A stretch of DNA of 64,000 nt, taken from contig CAUJLY010000006.1 of NCBI GenBank assembly GCA_963281155.1, forward strand, positions 9,858,001-9,922,000. Reading direction: 5' to 3'. The notes under the pieces are model-generated. The model was not told the origin of the DNA. It saw nothing but the letters and a program-made list of their open reading frames with translations, and ran no database searches. Shown piece by piece: positions 11,974-24,500 of this stretch (position 1 is the stretch's first letter; each line of letters starts with the position of its first letter). Source of the stretch: Rhabditophanes sp. KR3021 (taxonomy: Eukaryota > Nematoda > Chromadorea > Rhabditida > Alloionematidae). Both the position numbers and the translations under genes were made by a program.

Positions 11974-14405
11974 TTATTTCTTTTTGTACATGGCATCAAT
12001 CTCAGCTTTGTAGTGTCTTTCGATTTCCTTGCGCTTTAATTTTAGGGCCTCAGTGAGGAGACCACTGACGGCTGTCCAAGGTTCATGACACAACAAGATT
12101 TTGGTTGGGATTTCGGGGCGGTTCAGTTTTCCCTTAACTTGGTCTTGGAGGTCTTTGAGAAGGGCATCGGCTACAGTTTTGTTAGCGCAGAGATCTTTCC
12201 ATGACTTGCCTTCAACTCCCTTTTCTTTAGCCAAGGCCGTTACGTTCTTTTCATTCGGAACAACCAGAGCAACGAGGTAATCGGACTGGGAGTTTCCGTA
12301 AACGCAGATATTGTCTACCTTCGGGTTGCTCAATAAAGTTGTTTCTACACGTCCGAGTGAGATATACTCTCCATGACTAAGTTTCAACAAATCCTTCTTT
12401 CTAAAAACAATTATCAATAATAAATATCAATTAAACATCAGCATACCTGTCAATGATAATAATAGCTCCATCACTTCTGATTTCTCCGATATCCCCAGTG
12501 CAGAAGAACCGTTTTCCATCAATCATAATAAACTCTTCCTTCGTCTTTTCTTCGTTCTTGTAGTATCCTTCAGAGACATTGTCCCCGTGAATCAAAATTT
12601 CTCCTTGAGGGGTGTCATTAGTGGGGGAGTAGTTTGCTTCAGTCCATTCCCTTAATCTAATTTCACAGCATTTAAGTGGAGGTCCGACTGATCCAGTACT
12701 TAAATCGTTAGGATCCCCAAGCGTTGCTCCGCCACACGTTTCTGTTAAACCATAGCTAGAATTGAAGTTATTAATAAGAATAAGCGAATCATGAACTTAC
12801 CCTTGAACAACTGGGCAACTAAAGCAGATATTCATAAAACGTTGTGTTTCAGCATTAAGTGGGGCTCCTCCGGAGAGAACAATTCTTAGTTTTCCTCCCA
12901 AAAGTCTCCTAACCTTTCCAAAGATGAACTTGTTCATAATCAAACTAGTGTATCCATCTTCATAACGTGATCTCTTACGTTCGTAACAAATTCTGAATAA
13001 TTCTCTGAAGATTGGGGCTCCTTGGGAAACTTCGTCTGTGACAGCTTTGAAAATACGATCCATGACAGCGGGGACAGCAGCCATCAGAGTTGGTCTGAGG
13101 GCAGAGGTATCTCCCTTAGTTCCTTTCTTGATCTTGGGGGCTCTGTCGAATAGTGTTTGGGCAGAGGAATATCCAACACAACATCCCGCAGACAAGACAA
13201 CGATTTCAGCGCAGCACTCAAGGATATGAGCACTTGGCAAATATCCAATGTAAACATCGTTCCTGTTGACTTGAATTACAGCACTTTGCCCAGCAAGAGC
13301 AGCGATGATCTGTAATTAACAATTTAGGTAAATTAAACGTTCCTTTTTTAAAAACATACGTTCTTGTGAGATAAGATGACTCCTTTTGGATTTCCAGTAG
13401 TTCCGGATGTGTACATTATCATAGCGATATCATCAGGCTTAACTTTGGTGTTTGACTTCTTGGTCGATTTTTTTCCCATGGTAACAAAGTCATCAAAGTA
13501 GAGACAGTTTTCAAAGGTTTTTTCCAATTGCTTGATTGTTTCCTTCTTCTTTTCATCTTCCTTGAATGGGTTGAATCTATCATCAAAGTAAACAATATGC
13601 TTGATTGCAGGAATTTTTGGCTGGATTTTCTTAATCGTGTCCAAAAGAGCAGTAGTTGTGAAAACAACAGTGGCATCACTTTCATTCATAGCGTATGATA
13701 CCGCATCCTCTCCAAGTGTGGCGTAGACAGTTACAACTAAAAAATAGTTGAATTACGTGGGCCTTTTCAACTTTTACTTACCAGGATATCCACTACGGAA
13801 GCATGCTTGGGCGGTAATCATCCATTCAGCTCTGGTCTCAGCAAAGATCACAATGTGTGTCTTTTCTTTCAGGTTGAAAAGTCGGAGGGCATTGGAAACG
13901 CTGTTAATTTGGTCAGTGACCTCTTCATAAGTCTGCCATTGGTATTCTCCTAATTCAGCTTTTTGGAACAAACGGCCATCAGCTTGCTTTTCGTTTTCAG
14001 TGGAAATAATGTCACGTGTTCCCATGCATCTCAAATCAGAATACAATTCATTGCATCTTTCCCAAACTTCATTCAAAGTAAAACAATCATCAAAGAGCAA
14101 CGTCTTCAACTCATCGACGGTATCAACGTGACGGTAACTCGAGGAAGGATCGTCATCAACAACAGGAACAGCCTGTAAAGTTGTAAAATGTGATTTTAAA
14201 TGGCAATGGTGCAACTTACCTTTACACGTTCAGAGAGCTCGATTCTTTTGTTGGGGTCGGCGAAAATTTTGAAGGGAATGTAATTTATGAGGTCGTAGAT
14301 GAAGAAGAATATCTTAAAAAATATGGCAAGAAGGGTGAGATGGAAAGGTCTCTCCTTGGCCAATATTTTGTCAATACGTTTGGTATCAGTTGGACTTGAA
14401 CTCAT
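11974..14405 (-). CDS. Long-chain acyl-CoA synthetase, ACSL3/4 type
   Basis: Activates long-chain fatty acids with ATP and CoA to acyl-CoA (EC 6.2.1.3), usually on ER, mitochondrial outer membrane or lipid droplets. Six exons: 14405-14220, 14172-13782, 13736-13360, 13309-12801, 12755-12447, 12400-11974; introns are 45-50 nt, all with GTAAG/GTATG donors. Product 732 residues, near the 700-720 of the ACSL3/4 group. An N-terminal membrane anchor (LTLLAIFFKIFFFIYDLI, residues about 23-40) is followed by the AMP-binding signature MYTSGTTGNPKGV, YIGYLPSAHILE, YGLTETCGGATLGDP, FFCTGDIGEI and DRKKDLLKLSHGEYIS. The order and spacing fit a complete enzyme. The ATG is preceded by AACTTTCAG plus one base, the classical layout of a trans-splice acceptor. 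Which C. elegans acs gene it matches I cannot say. Confidence 0.95.
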
Positions 14406-14943
14406 TCTGAAAGTTAGTTAAAATTAAATGTTGTGTATTAAAGACGTCACCGCATAAATATATTGCATCGAATGAACGAATGTAGAAAAAAATAAAGTGA
14501 TTTCTAAGACAATTTATCATCATTAATATTAAAGCAACAGCACATTCCCTTGGATGAAACATGAACATAATAAAAACATCAGTAGTAAGTTAAATCACTT
14601 CAAAATATATATAAAAAGTATAAAAAATGTGTAGGAGCAGAGTAGGATAACAAATAGTTTTGAAACTATCCTAAATCGTAAACAAATGCAGTATAAGATA
14701 TTATATAGAATGTATGAGAGTAAGACCGAATGTGATGATCACGTTGTAATCATATTTATGGTGTAATGCTGTGGTAAATATATTGAATAAGTCTCTGTCT
14801 ATGTGATAGCTATTCATGGCTTTTATAGTTTGTATCTCAACGCTTGTAGTAAACAGTCTAAAGAACACAACGTATTAAAGAGTCTGATTTAATGTAATAA
14901 TAAAAAATGTCGTGCCTTGCCTATGTCTTCCATCTATTTACAG
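14406..14943. other. Intergenic, ACSL/STMP1 spacer
   Basis: AT-rich spacer between the acyl-CoA synthetase start and the stop of the upstream micropeptide gene on the same strand. At about 540 nt it is longer than a typical nematode operon spacer. No ORF or RNA gene seen. Confidence 0.4.
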
Positions 14944-15093
14944 CTACTCTTTTTTGTATCGCTTCACATATTCTTCAAGTTTGGCCGGTAGTTGGGAAGG
15001 GTCAGGCATTCTAGGTACTTCGTAGTTTTGATCAAGATACACTCCCCCATACACACCAATTGTAAAGGCAATCAGCTTGCCAATCAGACTCAT
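14944..15093 (-). CDS. STMP1-like mitochondrial micropeptide, 49 aa
   Basis: A single-exon 49-codon reading frame, too short for usual ORF cut-offs. It begins MSLIGKLIAFTIGVYGGVYL, a hydrophobic glycine-patterned segment, then DQNYEVPRMPDP and a charged tail (KLEEYVKRYKKE). Vertebrate STMP1 (short transmembrane mitochondrial protein 1, 47 aa) has the same plan: an N-terminal membrane segment with a G-x-x-x-G pattern, a QNY(D/E)(I/V)P motif, and a lysine/glutamate-rich amphipathic tail with KLEE. In vertebrates this peptide sits in the inner mitochondrial membrane and associates with respiratory-chain complexes. A splice acceptor (TTATTTTTAG) ends 13 nt upstream of the ATG, supporting a real transcript start. 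Assignment rests on pattern similarity across the whole length; RNA evidence would settle it. Confidence 0.75.
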   Translation of the reverse strand: MSLIGKLIAFTIGVYGGVYLDQNYEVPRMPDPSQLPAKLEEYVKRYKKE

Positions 15094-17131
15094 TATGAAT
15101 AGGCGCCTAAAAATAAGAAGATATTTTTATTTCTATTCATAAATAAGAAGGGCAAAAAGTGTATCTAAACATAAACTTTGCTTACATTAAACAATCTCAT
15201 CAAAATGACCCACAACAACGTCTAAACAAAATGTAAATTTTTTATTAATGTACCAACAAAGTGTATCCTGGTATGTTTACGTGTTTTTAAAATATTAAAA
15301 AATATGATGACTACCACCATCACATGTTCAACTAAAGCTGATAAATAAAATAAACATGTGGTTATCTTATCTGTGACCTATAAGGTGATGTTTTATGACG
15401 ATATCGTAAATAGCATGTAATAAGATGTACACATTAAGCACAGCTTAAATAATCATCATAATTATTACCACGCACATGCTAAAAACTACAAAAACACCGT
15501 TGCAATGATCGCTTGAGCATTTTAGATGATAAATTATCTTTCTGGGAGTCATACCAAGCTTGATTGGTAGAAAGTATATTAAAGGTCCCACACGAATAAA
15601 AAGACGCCTAGCTTTGAATAAAGAAAGGATAATGAAGACTAATAAATGAGGTCCTAGGAAATATGAATAGTTTAAAAGCAAATATCAGTGAGTTGAGGTA
15701 GTTTGTCATAATCAATAGATAAGTTATCACAAGGTTAGTCAAAAAATATAAAAGAAAACAGGCAGTGTAAAGGACCTAAAAATGGTTGATTTTTTTGACG
15801 TCTTACACATTTATATATGAACAACATCTTTGAAAGAATGGTGCGTCAGTATTGTATCATTTGACTTAATTCAACGTCATCAATATGGAACGAGGAAAGT
15901 AATTTGTGAAGGAGGATAACATATAAACAAATAAGTGCAAGTTTAATATATGTATCGTCAACATCTATCTTTCCACTATTGAATGAATGTTTTTGAAGAC
16001 CCTTAATTTTAGTAAAATTATAAAATCAACAGTTGGCTATGGACAAGTGTTCTTCTTAGTTGTCAAAAACAAAAATGCATTACTTGGTTTAGTAAACGTT
16101 TTTAAAAACATAAGACATTTTTTACACATACACCTTTAAATTAAAAGATAGAAACTGATAAAAGAATGTAATAGATTTAATAAAAATTTAAAAAGTATAT
16201 AAAATAAATTGTTACTCTGATTTAAAATAAAACACGTTTGAACTTCCTTCATATTCAAGACTACCGGGGAATTTACTTTGGTCTCTTAGAGAAAGACAAT
16301 TTATTTAGATGAAAATCTGAAATTTTTGTAAAACATTCTTTTACGTAAGTTATGCACACTTGATATTAGTTATTAATTTCTTCAGGATTCCGTATTTGCA
16401 TAAGGAAAGATATTATCAAGGATAACTATTTAGTACATAAAGTCATAAGATGAGATTATATATTCGTAAAAAGAATATATATTAAAAGATTAGTTCTTGC
16501 ATAATTATACATTGGACTGTATTATGATGATAACGCAATGTGTTCATAAAACCTCCTAAATGAATCTACTATGTACAATGTTTTTTATTTATACAATCAA
16601 ACTTGAACCCAAATCAGACTTAAAAAACAGAAACATAGCTAATTCTATTGAATTACTAAAAATATACACAGACAAAATTTGTAAATGCATCAAATGACAT
16701 CTATCCAATAGTACAAATAAAATATATGTATTTTGCTGCTTATTAATAATGTGTTTTAGTTAGAGATAATTTAACATATCAGATCTTCAATCATCAAAGT
16801 ATTTGTCTTCATTAGACATTTTAATATAAGTAATTTTGATAAATAGATGGAAATAAATAGTGATATGTGGCGGTATTTTCAAAGCACATTCGTGATTACT
16901 ATAAATGGATGTGTTTTAATATAATAAAAGACAAGTTCACTTTTGATTACTTTTTAAAGAATGAATAGAGATATAAAATAGTGGTAAATGACAGCTCCTA
17001 TAGAACAAAACACTGTCTGTTGTAAGCCAGACGGTAAAATAAATTGAATCATATCAAGTAAAAGATCAAAAATATTTATTTATCAATTAAAGTAAATCTT
17101 TTTGTAACATAAATAATTTAAATACAAAACA
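15094..17131. other. Intergenic, no gene seen
   Basis: AT-rich. A minus-strand ORF at 15445-15681 is hydrophobic and has no recognisable motif. Part of it (about 15557-15609) is flanked by an acceptor and a GTATGA donor, but more than one frame is open there, so it was not accepted. Confidence 0.4.
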
Positions 17132-18689
17132 TTATATTTGTCCAATGTGCTCCAATTTTAATTTGATCTCGGATATCGTTTTATTCTTTGTTTCGGGAAC
17201 AAACTTGTATGTGAATATTATAGAAAATAACAAGCATCCAGTAAAAATGAAAAAGACATATGGTCCTATTATGTTCTAAAAAATTCAAATAGATATTACT
17301 TTTCAATCACAAACTTACAGTTAAGGGCAAAAAGGTTAAACCAACAATAAAACTTGCCAGCCAATTACATAAACAAGCTATTGAATTTCCTTGGGATCTT
17401 GAGTTTGAATCGAAAAGTTCAGTTACAAAGAACCATGGAATTGAGCCGGGGCCTATTGAGAAAAATAGAGCAAATAATAAAATTCCTAGTATGCTCACAT
17501 ATTGCCCATATACTTTTAATACACCATTTGATTCCGCTGCAAATAGGGATAAAGCAATTACGACTGTCAAAACCATCATTCCTGATAAACCAGTTATATG
17601 TAAGATTCTTCTTCCAAATCGTGGATGATCAATCTTAAAAAATATATTAATTATAACCTTAAGTTTATACCATACCAAGACAATTGATAAACACGTAACC
17701 AATAAATGCGAAAAGCTGATGCATAAAGTTCCATAAAAAGGAATATCTCCCGTAAGACCGGCACCTTGGAATATTTTAGCTGAGTAGAACATAGCAGCAT
17801 TAATTCCAGAAAATTGTTGCGAAAACATCATCATTATGGAGATGACAAGTGGCCATAATAATGGATATCTAAACATGTCAGATAAAGTAGTTGAATCTGA
17901 ACCTTTTTCCACAGTTGCTTCTGCTTTTAAAATTTCAATTTCATATAACATGTCTGTAAAAGGTCTTAATTGAATTAATGATTCCTTGGCTTGCTCTTCA
18001 TCTTTTTTTATGACTAATAAGTATTTAGGAGATTCTGGAATAAAGAAAAGTCCAATAATCTGAATAAATGCTGGTAACGCTGAAAAAGCGAAAACAATCG
18101 GCCATGCGTCAACATTTCCCGCAACTAATCTGAATCCTATAATATTAGAAATGACAATTCCACTGACAATAAGAAGCTGATGGACACTTCCAAAACGGCC
18201 TCTTAAGTAATCTGGAGCGATTTCAGTAATATACAAAGGAACTAATCCAGTTGCAAAACCACACCCAATGCCAATGATGAAACGCCCAATAATTAGCAAA
18301 TAAAATACATTCACGAATTTAGACAAAGTCATGAGAATGATTGCAAGAATCATAATTATGTTATTTTTAATTAAAGCTCCCTTTCTTCCCCACTTATTAG
18401 CAGCCCATCCCGAAGATAGTGCTCCAATCATCCCACCAATTGAAAATATACTAACTATTGTTGACCATATGAAATCAGCATATGCTTCGCTTAATTCGGT
18501 ACCATGTAAAGAATGAAAAGAAGATTTGACCCATTCTTGAATGATCTAAAAAATACCCTTGAATAATAGCCTAATTCATTTTATTACCTTCGAAGGAGTA
18601 TTAACGCACCCAAGATTATACCCAAATTGAAAAGATCCTCCAATAACAGCAACAAAAGTAGAAAAATATAATTTAAAAGGTAATGTCAT
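17132..18689 (-). CDS. GLUT/SLC2-type facilitative sugar transporter
   Basis: Twelve-TM major-facilitator protein that moves hexoses down their gradient across the plasma membrane. Exons 18689-18588, 18545-17676, 17633-17319, 17275-17132, with introns of 42, 42 and 43 nt; product 476 residues, a normal GLUT length. Family marks in order: GGSFQFGYNLGCVNTP in TM1 (GLUT class I has GYNTGVINAP), loop GWAANKWGRKGA, RFIIGIGCGFATGLVPLYI, the TM5-6 region, the PESPKYLL motif, QQFSGINA in TM7 (QLS region; QQLSGINA in human GLUT1), HPRFGRR, GPGSIPWFFVTELF in TM10, and VPETKNKTISEI at the end. The large central exon and the last exon were joined by phase; without the last two introns the frame would stop early. 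The acceptor CAATTTAG lies 3 nt before the ATG. The exact substrate is not visible from sequence. Confidence 0.93.
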
Positions 18690-20315
18690 TGTCTAAATTG
18701 TGATTACTATCATAGATTAACATTCTTTTTATATCAAAAAAGGAATATTGGTAATTGATAATCTAATTAACAGGTTCAAAAAGATGTTTTTAATTTAAAG
18801 GCAATGTCGAGGGTTAGAAAAGAAGTTATCTAAAGTAAGTATTTTCTTGACATCGTTTGAAACGATAAATTTAGGGGGAAAATAGAAAGTCGCTCGATTA
18901 CTAATACTTTTAGCATGGTGTTTAATAAAGACGATGTATCATTGATAGAAGTTCAGATAAAAATGGTGTCTCTTAAATGATTAAGAAGATTGCACCAAAA
19001 AAGTTGATATCATTTTTAAACGATAAAATATAATTGAATCTTCAGACATGATATGATTGTTTTTAAAATGATATTAAGTATGTTAAGTAAAACGAGTTTT
19101 AAAGTTTTTAAAAGTATATATCTTGATCTTAAACTTAAAATTATAATGCAACAATACATAACTCAATTAATTGCAGTTATTCCGACTTATAAAAAATAAT
19201 CTTCTTTTAATAGTTTATAAACACTTATAGGTAAGAGTATAAGCTGCTATAATACGTTTTTTTGCTTGCGTTTAATTTTTATTTGATCATTCAAATAATT
19301 TGAAGTGAAAAATTTAATTTAAAACAAAAAAGTAACTAATTAGATTAAAAAAATAAATTTATATAAAATAAAAAAAACTGACTAATTAAATTAATAACAA
19401 ACAAAAAATGTTGAAAAAACTGAAATGGATCATGAATACTTGTTTAATGTTATACAACAGCTAAGAAAAAAGCGATCAACAACAAAATATTGTTATATAT
19501 GAAAAAAACAAGCTTTGTTTGGTATTAATAAATGACTATTAAATGCAAACATGATCCAACGACATTACATCGATGCTCTTTGAAATTATTTAAATAGGCA
19601 ATTAGGTGGATTTTGTTATTTTCTTTATATGACCTTTAAATCACAACATTTACAATTACCCTTTCCTTGAAATTGCCGCAACAATTTTTTACGATGAAAC
19701 AGTAATCAACAGTTTTTGAATAATTTATTCATTCAAATATTTTAATTTTCATTGTTGAATTTGATTTTTGAATGTGAATTGGTATGAACAAAAACAAACA
19801 TCTTTATTACTTGATTTATAAATAGTTTATTTTGATGTGAGAGTAATTAATATGCTTGTAAAAAGTGTCAAAATTGGTGTTCAATAAAATATGTGCTTCT
19901 TTTATTAAACATCAATGTCTATTTGCCAAAGACTTTAAACCTGCGCATTATTTAACACATCAAGGAATTGCTTTTTTAATTTAAAAAGAGGATTATAATA
20001 ATGTCAGAATAACACAAATATTTTACACTTTAAACAAATTTCTTTCAAGATAAATATGCCAAGACACAATATAGCCCAACAATATTGTTTTGTTAAGCCC
20101 CATTAATAGATTACGTCTTTATTAATTTAATAACTCTGTAAAATTGATGCAAAAGAATATATTTAAACAGACATTAAGGCTAATATCATATTTAGAAAAT
20201 TTCAAAAGAGATCTCATCTGCACTTGGTTTGATATTCAACTTGATAAATAAAATTATATGTCTTTTTATACATGTTTAGTTGCCTCAAATAGTTTAGATA
20301 CTTCTGATTGGCTGA
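18690..20315. other. Intergenic, no gene seen
   Basis: Very AT-rich with long A- and T-rich runs around 19.3-19.5 kb. No open exon with matching splice sites was recognised on either strand. Confidence 0.4.
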
Positions 20316-21517
20316 TTAAAATTGGACTTCATTAAAGTGGCCATGATGAACCCGCAAAGCTTCATACTTCTTCCTACCATTTTCATCGCGGACTGGGACT
20401 TCGATGCAGGAGTTGAATCTTTTTCGATTTGCAGGACTAGTTACTTTAGAAGTGGGAGGAAGGGCTGAAGCGACGCTGAGTAGACGTCTTGCTCCTGAAT
20501 AGGAAACTGTTGTGTTTTCATGAATTGACGGTGGACTGCTCTTTATAAATGGACACAATTTGACTATCCATTTGAAATAATAGAATACCTTTTCACGGTA
20601 TAATCGCTGAGTTAATATAGTAACTAATGGATTCATCACAATTCCGATAACAATAAAGTATAAGAATAAATTAGTCAGAACAATAAAGAAATAACTAAAC
20701 TTCCTCCCAATCCAATCGCGCATCATTAATGAGGAGAGGTAAAGCATTCGATAAGGGAGAATTGTCACAAAAGTCCAGGTAGTACTTGAAAAGACGAAAA
20801 AGAGACGTTTGAAGAGTTGAGATCTGGCGGAAGGTTCCATTCGTCTTGAATTTGTAGCTATGCAATAAATGACGGCCGATATTGCAAACGATGCTGAGAT
20901 GATAACAACATACATGACAACAATACAAAGGTAAATGTAGTGATTTATATTTATACCATCACATGGGTGCTAAATTTATGAAATTATGTGAGTATATTTA
21001 GATTACTTACTAGTATGTCCATTGTAGAGTAACTTACGGCACCTAGAGCCGTTAAGACTGCCCATGTAACCCAACAAAGGGATAAAACTCTTCGCCTTGT
21101 CACGATTAGGTAGTAATTCAGGGGGTATTTGATATAAATAAATTTATCTAAATTCAACCATAAAAGATGGAGACAACTTGAAAATTGAGAAATGAAAATC
21201 AAGATGTAGTAAGGGTAGCACATAACTCTTGGAGCTCTAGACAGCACGGGCCTTGTTGATATATAAATGAGACATGCCAGCAAATCAGACAATGTCATGT
21301 TCATTACGATAATCTAAATATTATATTATTATTTTGGTTATTGTTTACGATTGCTTACTTGTCTTGGTTTATCATGCGTATCCACATGACGTAATCCAAT
21401 AAACAAAACCAAACCATTAAATATAATACCGATCAAGCCAAATATAACATAAAAATAAATTTCAAATTCCGTAATTTGATCCTTATCAATAGTGCTCTCC
21501 GTAACATTTACCTCCAT
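20316..21517 (-). CDS. Rhodopsin-family GPCR, orphan
   Basis: Seven-TM receptor of 371 residues. Exons 21517-21359, 21313-21011, 20969-20316; introns 45 and 41 nt. The short N-terminus has one N-x-T site (NVTEST). TM1 contains the conserved asparagine (IIFNGLVLF), TM2 has LSDLLACL, TM3 ends in LWLNLDKFIYIKYPLNY, where the usual D-R-Y is D-K-F, TM6 runs through TWTFVTILPYRMLYL, and TM7 has GIVMNPLVTIL, where NPxxY has lost its tyrosine. The tail is long and basic/serine rich (SPANRKRFNSC). Ligand unknown; the sequence gives no reliable subfamily. The acceptor CTCTTTTAG ends one base before the ATG. The changed DRY and NPxxY boxes may mean altered G-protein coupling, but the family is known to tolerate this. 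Confidence 0.85.
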
Positions 21518-24500
21518 TCTAAAAGAGTTGATCTTTAGTATTATGTATAATGTAATAATTTAATTGACTCTCGCTTCTAATTTAATGAATTAGCAATGTT
21601 AAACAAGTTAAGAAGAAGCCAACATAAAGGAAATGATTGTTGTCAAGAGGAGATGATCAATCAAAAAAGTTCGCACTATATTTTGAGTAAGTTAAACAAA
21701 AAATGTACCAAAGTATTAGGGCGATTTATTGTTATTTTATCAAGATCATCTGGTAATATTTCATTTACCGATTCCCGAAACAACAAAAAGATTTAAGTAT
21801 AAGAAGAGTGTGTGACAAGAAGCAATTGCCAAAGAAATTCACATAAATAAATATATTTAAGTATATATATACTTATATCAGATAGTATTATTTCGGTGGC
21901 TAAATTTTTGTTTTATAACACTTAAAATTGATAATTAAAAAGATGTGGCTTTGTCAACAGTTTTTGGTTCTTCTTAAAATTAAGTACATATCTATACATG
22001 TATGTTTAGTGAAAAACAAAACTAATTGTTTATTTTTTGGGGTTGAGTAAACTGTTTAAATAATTATATTGGTTTGTGTATCTCAATAAGCGTCCGTTAA
22101 GTGCTTGAACTGAAGAAAGGATATTTGGAAGTGGTGAGATATCGTTATTAGAAACTAATATGTCAATTGTTAATATCAAGAATAGTTGAGTTTTTGTCAA
22201 AATACATATTATACTAATATTGGCAAAGCAATATCAAACGCTATTGTACTTAAAATAAATGGGAGAGCTATTAATAGAACTATCAATAACTTTATTCAAC
22301 TTTAATCTTTTTAAGGCAACATAACAAAATTTACAAAATCCCTTAACAACTTTTTTGGATGTTTTATTTGGTATTTATTGGAAACAATTACATGCCTTTC
22401 TTATTACATTATGGATGTATTAAGACAATGATAGGATTAGCAAAATGTTACTTTCTCCTTTTAAAAGGAAATAAGTGAGTTGAAAATAAATAATATATTA
22501 CTGATTTTTTAGGTTGCATTCAATGATTCTCGCAAAAATTACTTTATTTATTATATACTTAAAGTCCAGTAATTTAAGAATCAGCTGATTTTAATTTTAT
22601 AAATCAAAACAGATTTGATTGGCTATGTATTTAATCATATCTACTATGTGTTGTAAAAAGAGTAAAAGATCATTTAATGGATTGGAAAAGATTCATAACA
22701 ATCAAATGATTAAAACACTCTTAAGTATAAATCTTGAGGGTAGGAATTTTAAAGAATGTCTGTTCATATAAGAGTTGTTAATGAAGCAATAAAAGGTCTA
22801 ACACTAATTAGCTAAAAATGAAATAAAGAATGAGATTTGGTGTGGTTTAGTTAAAAATGTAAAAACCGACACAATGGTAATTTTTATATGTGTATTATTT
22901 GATTGGACCCATTTAAGCGAGATCCAATAAAGTCAAGACCTCTTGTGGATACATTGAAGATATTTCTATTATCAAATTTTTCCAATCCTCTTAAATTTCT
23001 TTCCTTCCGCAAATATACTTTGTGTTCGAAAGAACAATAAATAATATCATGGTTTGATTAAGAAAATGGATTTATGTAACGAGATATATTTATTGTTTAA
23101 AGTAAGATACTTTAGCCATCATTTTCAATTGAAGGTGATTCATATATTGCTTTCATAAATGGCTAAAAATAAACTCAATTTAAGAGAAAGAAAATAATGG
23201 TTATGTGATCTGGGACTGTTATGGGATGTTTGATTATCTAAAAATATAATTGTACTTCCGACAAAAAGTATTTTAAAATCATTATTTTTGTTTGCTTAAA
23301 TAAAAAAGGTATTATCGTGTTAAATTAATAAGGAAGATGAATTTTGTAGTCAGTCATTTTTTTTCAAATTGAGAGTGTGATTTTGAAATGATTATTTGGA
23401 TGGAAGTTGATCTGAATAAGTTTTGGTTTCTGAATATCAAAAAATAAAATAATTCTACATGATTGAATTAATAATTTAACAATTTTATTCTAATGAATAA
23501 ACTAATTACATCAAACATAACATAATTAAAAGCCTACAGTACTGAATTTTCCTAGAATTTTGAAATTTCACATGCCGAAAATGTTATTTACTCATACAAA
23601 TTTAATTGTATCACTCATATGCCTGTTTTTAAATATTTCCATCTTGTTATTTATCTATAAATGTCCCTAATTTGTTTTTTACAAAATTAGTAAGCTTTTA
23701 GTGCGTCATTACTTTACCAATAACTATTACTTTTTCTCGTGTAGGTATTTGTAACCTTGTAATGTTTTAAGTATTCGTTTAAACTTCTGCAAAGTGCTTA
23801 AAATTTTGCAAGAATAAATTAAGTTTGCTTTATTTCATTTGATTCTATTTTTAGGAAAAGATCATTGAGGCATTCTTTGAATATGTTCACAACTTTAAGA
23901 TATATACTTTGCTAAGCTTCTTTTGAATAATCATTTATACTTTGTAATAATAAATAATATTTTTCACTTTTCAAAACATCATTTTTTCTTCTAATGTTTA
24001 TAGCATTGCATACATTTAAGCTTCTATAACTGTTACCTAATCTCCATTTCCGATAATGTACTTATTTGATATTAAGTTAAGTCACTACAATTCTTCTCCT
24101 AGTTTGATTAATAACATCTGACTACACATAAATAATTAAAACGACTTTGGATATTACGAAAACAAAATACTTTGTTTTTAACAACTTTAACCCCATTTTG
24201 TAGTAAATTTGATAAAAGCAAAATTGTCGCTTTTAATATTTTGCAATTGTCCTTTAGTTTGTTTTTGTCAAATTAAACAATTTCAAAAATTAAGACCGAC
24301 AAAAAACAGGATTGCATCAGTTCGGTCTTTTAATGTCCACAAAAAGAAGTGATGCTCCTTCACCAGCAACCAATAAAGGTTCAGCGACACTTTTTTACAA
24401 TTTCTTATGACGTTTTCGACCTTTACCATTGTTAATATGCATTTATAAACTCTAAAATATGCTGTACATATGTTTAGACTTCTCCGGTCTATGAATGTGA

